From the NCBI GenBank assembly GCA_964343975.1, contig CAYFLU010000168.1:1-7183 (forward strand): DNA of 7,183 bases, given 5' to 3'. Below, piece after piece: positions 6,205-7,183 of this stretch (its first letter is position 1; every line of letters starts with the position of its first letter). The notes beneath the pieces are model-generated. The model did no database searches and had not been told where the DNA came from. It was given only the letters and a program-made list of their open reading frames with translations. The position numbers and the translations under genes were made by a program. Source of the DNA: SCUN01 sp964343975. Lineage in GTDB: Bacteria; Acidobacteriota; Vicinamibacteria; Vicinamibacterales; SCN-69-37.

Positions 6205-7183
6205 ATGCCGCGCATCTCGCGACGTCGTGCCCTCACCCAGATCGGCGCCGCGAGCGCGGCCGCCGTGCTCGCGCCCTCGGTCCTCTGGGGCCAGAGCGGC
6301 GACATCATCATCAACGGCGCGCCGATGGAATTTGAAATCGGCGACGCGCCCTCGGGCGTGTTCATCCGCGCCCGACGACTCAACGCCCCCACAACCGGTG
6401 CGTGGATTCCCGATGACGGCGCGCTCGCGGCGCCGCTCGCAGCGCGCACCGGCGGCGGCCGCACCGCGAGTGCGCTCAGTCGTGTGGTGACGAAGAACGG
6501 CCTCACCGTGCGCTACACGGCGGGACCGCCGACGCTGCACATCGAGAAAGCCGGCAAGACGATTCAGACGCTCACGTTCGACGCCACCGCGCCGACCATC
6601 ACGTTCCGTCTGCCGAGCGGACCCGTGCTCGGCTTCGGCCAGGGAGGCCCGCAGTTCGATCGCAAAGGTCAGAGCTACACGAACCGCAGTGGCCAGGGCG
6701 GCTATCGCCTGCAAACGCACGGCGGCCGCGTGCCGATCCAGTGGCTGCTCGGCACGAACGAAGGCTGGGGCCTCTTCCTCCATCACCCGCTCGGCTCATT
6801 CGATCTCACCGGTGAGCGTGGCGTGTTCACGCCCATGGCGGCCACCGGCCCGACGGGCAATCTCGTGAACCGCCCGGCGGAAACGCCGTCCGTGCTCGAT
6901 CGCTTTCAGCTCGCGATCGTCGCGCACGACGAACCGGCGGAGATCATGAAGGCCTTCGCCGCGATGACCGGCTTCCCCGAGATGCCGCCGCTCTGGTCGC
7001 TCGGCTACCAGCAGTCGCACCGCACGATCCGCAATACCGACGAAGTGATGGGCGTCGTCAAGACCATGCGCGAGAAGAAGTTGCCGTGCGATGCGGTGAT
7101 CTATCTCGGCACCGACTTCTGTCCGTCGGGCTGGAACACGCACAACGGCGAGTTCACGTGGAAGCCGGACGTGTTCCCCGACC
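6205..7183 (+). CDS. Tat-exported GH31 alpha-glycosidase (3' partial)
   Basis: The frame stays open for 326 codons to the window edge; roughly the first half of a GH31 enzyme is visible. GH31 proteins are retaining alpha-glucosidases, alpha-xylosidases and relatives. Residues 1-30 form a twin-arginine signal: SRRRALTQIG (5-14), then an Ala-rich hydrophobic stretch ending near LWGQ. The N-terminal beta-sandwich follows (about 33-240), including LGFGQGGPQFD (about 182-192), the GH31 segment equivalent to 'GxGE' loops, and a GTNEGWGLFLHHP stretch. The catalytic barrel starts at MPPLWSLGYQQSHRT (260-274), then LPCDAVIYLGTDFCPSGWN and FTWKPDVFPD. Helical DEVMGVVKTMREKK precedes the first substrate-binding strand. 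The nucleophile and acid/base lie beyond the window, so activity and substrate are open. Export by Tat suggests folding, perhaps with a cofactor or metal, before secretion, unlike the Sec signals of the other two enzymes. Confidence 0.88.
   Translation, partial: MPRISRRRALTQIGAASAAAVLAPSVLWGQSGDIIINGAPMEFEIGDAPSGVFIRARRLNAPTTGAWIPDDGALAAPLAARTGGGRTASALSRVVTKNGLTVRYTAGPPTLHIEKAGKTIQTLTFDATAPTITFRLPSGPVLGFGQGGPQFDRKGQSYTNRSGQGGYRLQTHGGRVPIQWLLGTNEGWGLFLHHPLGSFDLTGERGVFTPMAATGPTGNLVNRPAETPSVLDRFQLAIVAHDEPAEIMKAFAAMTGFPEMPPLWSLGYQQSHRTIRNTDEVMGVVKTMREKKLPCDAVIYLGTDFCPSGWNTHNGEFTWKPDVFPD

Noticed and set aside
6061..6786. 241-codon open frame on the reverse strand opposite GH31
   Set aside because: It spans the lysR-GH31 junction antisense and lacks any domain, while the forward frame shows a Tat signal and GH31 motifs.
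1..7183. Mobile elements, CRISPR arrays, tRNA or riboswitch
   Set aside because: No terminal inverted repeats, transposase motifs, regularly spaced repeats or cloverleaf-like segments were seen; nearly all bases are accounted for by genes.

Overview
The window is a GC-rich, tightly packed stretch of bacterial chromosome carrying a small locus for extracytoplasmic breakdown of alpha-linked sugars. The phylum is inferred from style only: very high third-position GC, exported glycosidases with an NPCBM module plus a putative Ig-like domain, and a Tat-exported GH31 all suit Acidobacteriota (Vicinamibacteria-like) or Gemmatimonadota. No marker gene is present to settle it. Coding density is near total and no gene-free stretch exceeds about 80 bases.

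Left edge: the last 24 codons of a forward gene (possibly a dicarboxylate/amino-acid:cation symporter) converge on a reverse-strand sugar-phosphate nucleotidyltransferase, with a GC-rich hairpin over the junction. Upstream of the nucleotidyltransferase is a textbook terminator, a perfect 20-bp stem with a 3-nt loop. It closes the next transcription unit.

Centre: that unit is a two-gene reverse-strand operon. A secreted GH36-like melibiase comes first. A secreted NPCBM-Ig-GH27 alpha-galactosidase-type enzyme follows, overlapping by one base (TGATG). Both enzymes belong to clan GH-D and keep the catalytic Asp pair, so together they probably release alpha-galactose (or a related alpha/beta-linked sugar) from oligosaccharides or glycan side chains outside the cytoplasm.

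Right part: only 28 bp separates the GH36 start from a divergent LysR-type regulator. Fourteen bp after the regulator comes a Tat-exported GH31 alpha-glycosidase that runs off the window. The layout suggests one LysR protein controlling both arms: the GH36-GH27 operon leftwards, and itself plus GH31 rightwards. A LysR regulator is a less usual choice for a glycosidase locus than LacI, AraC, GntR or a hybrid two-component system, and its inducer is unknown. No sugar transporter, kinase or TonB receptor lies in the window.

I found no mobile element, CRISPR array, tRNA, rRNA or broken gene. The most notable points are the compact divergent control region, two genes that may be leaderless, and departures of both GH-D enzymes from the usual signature motifs.
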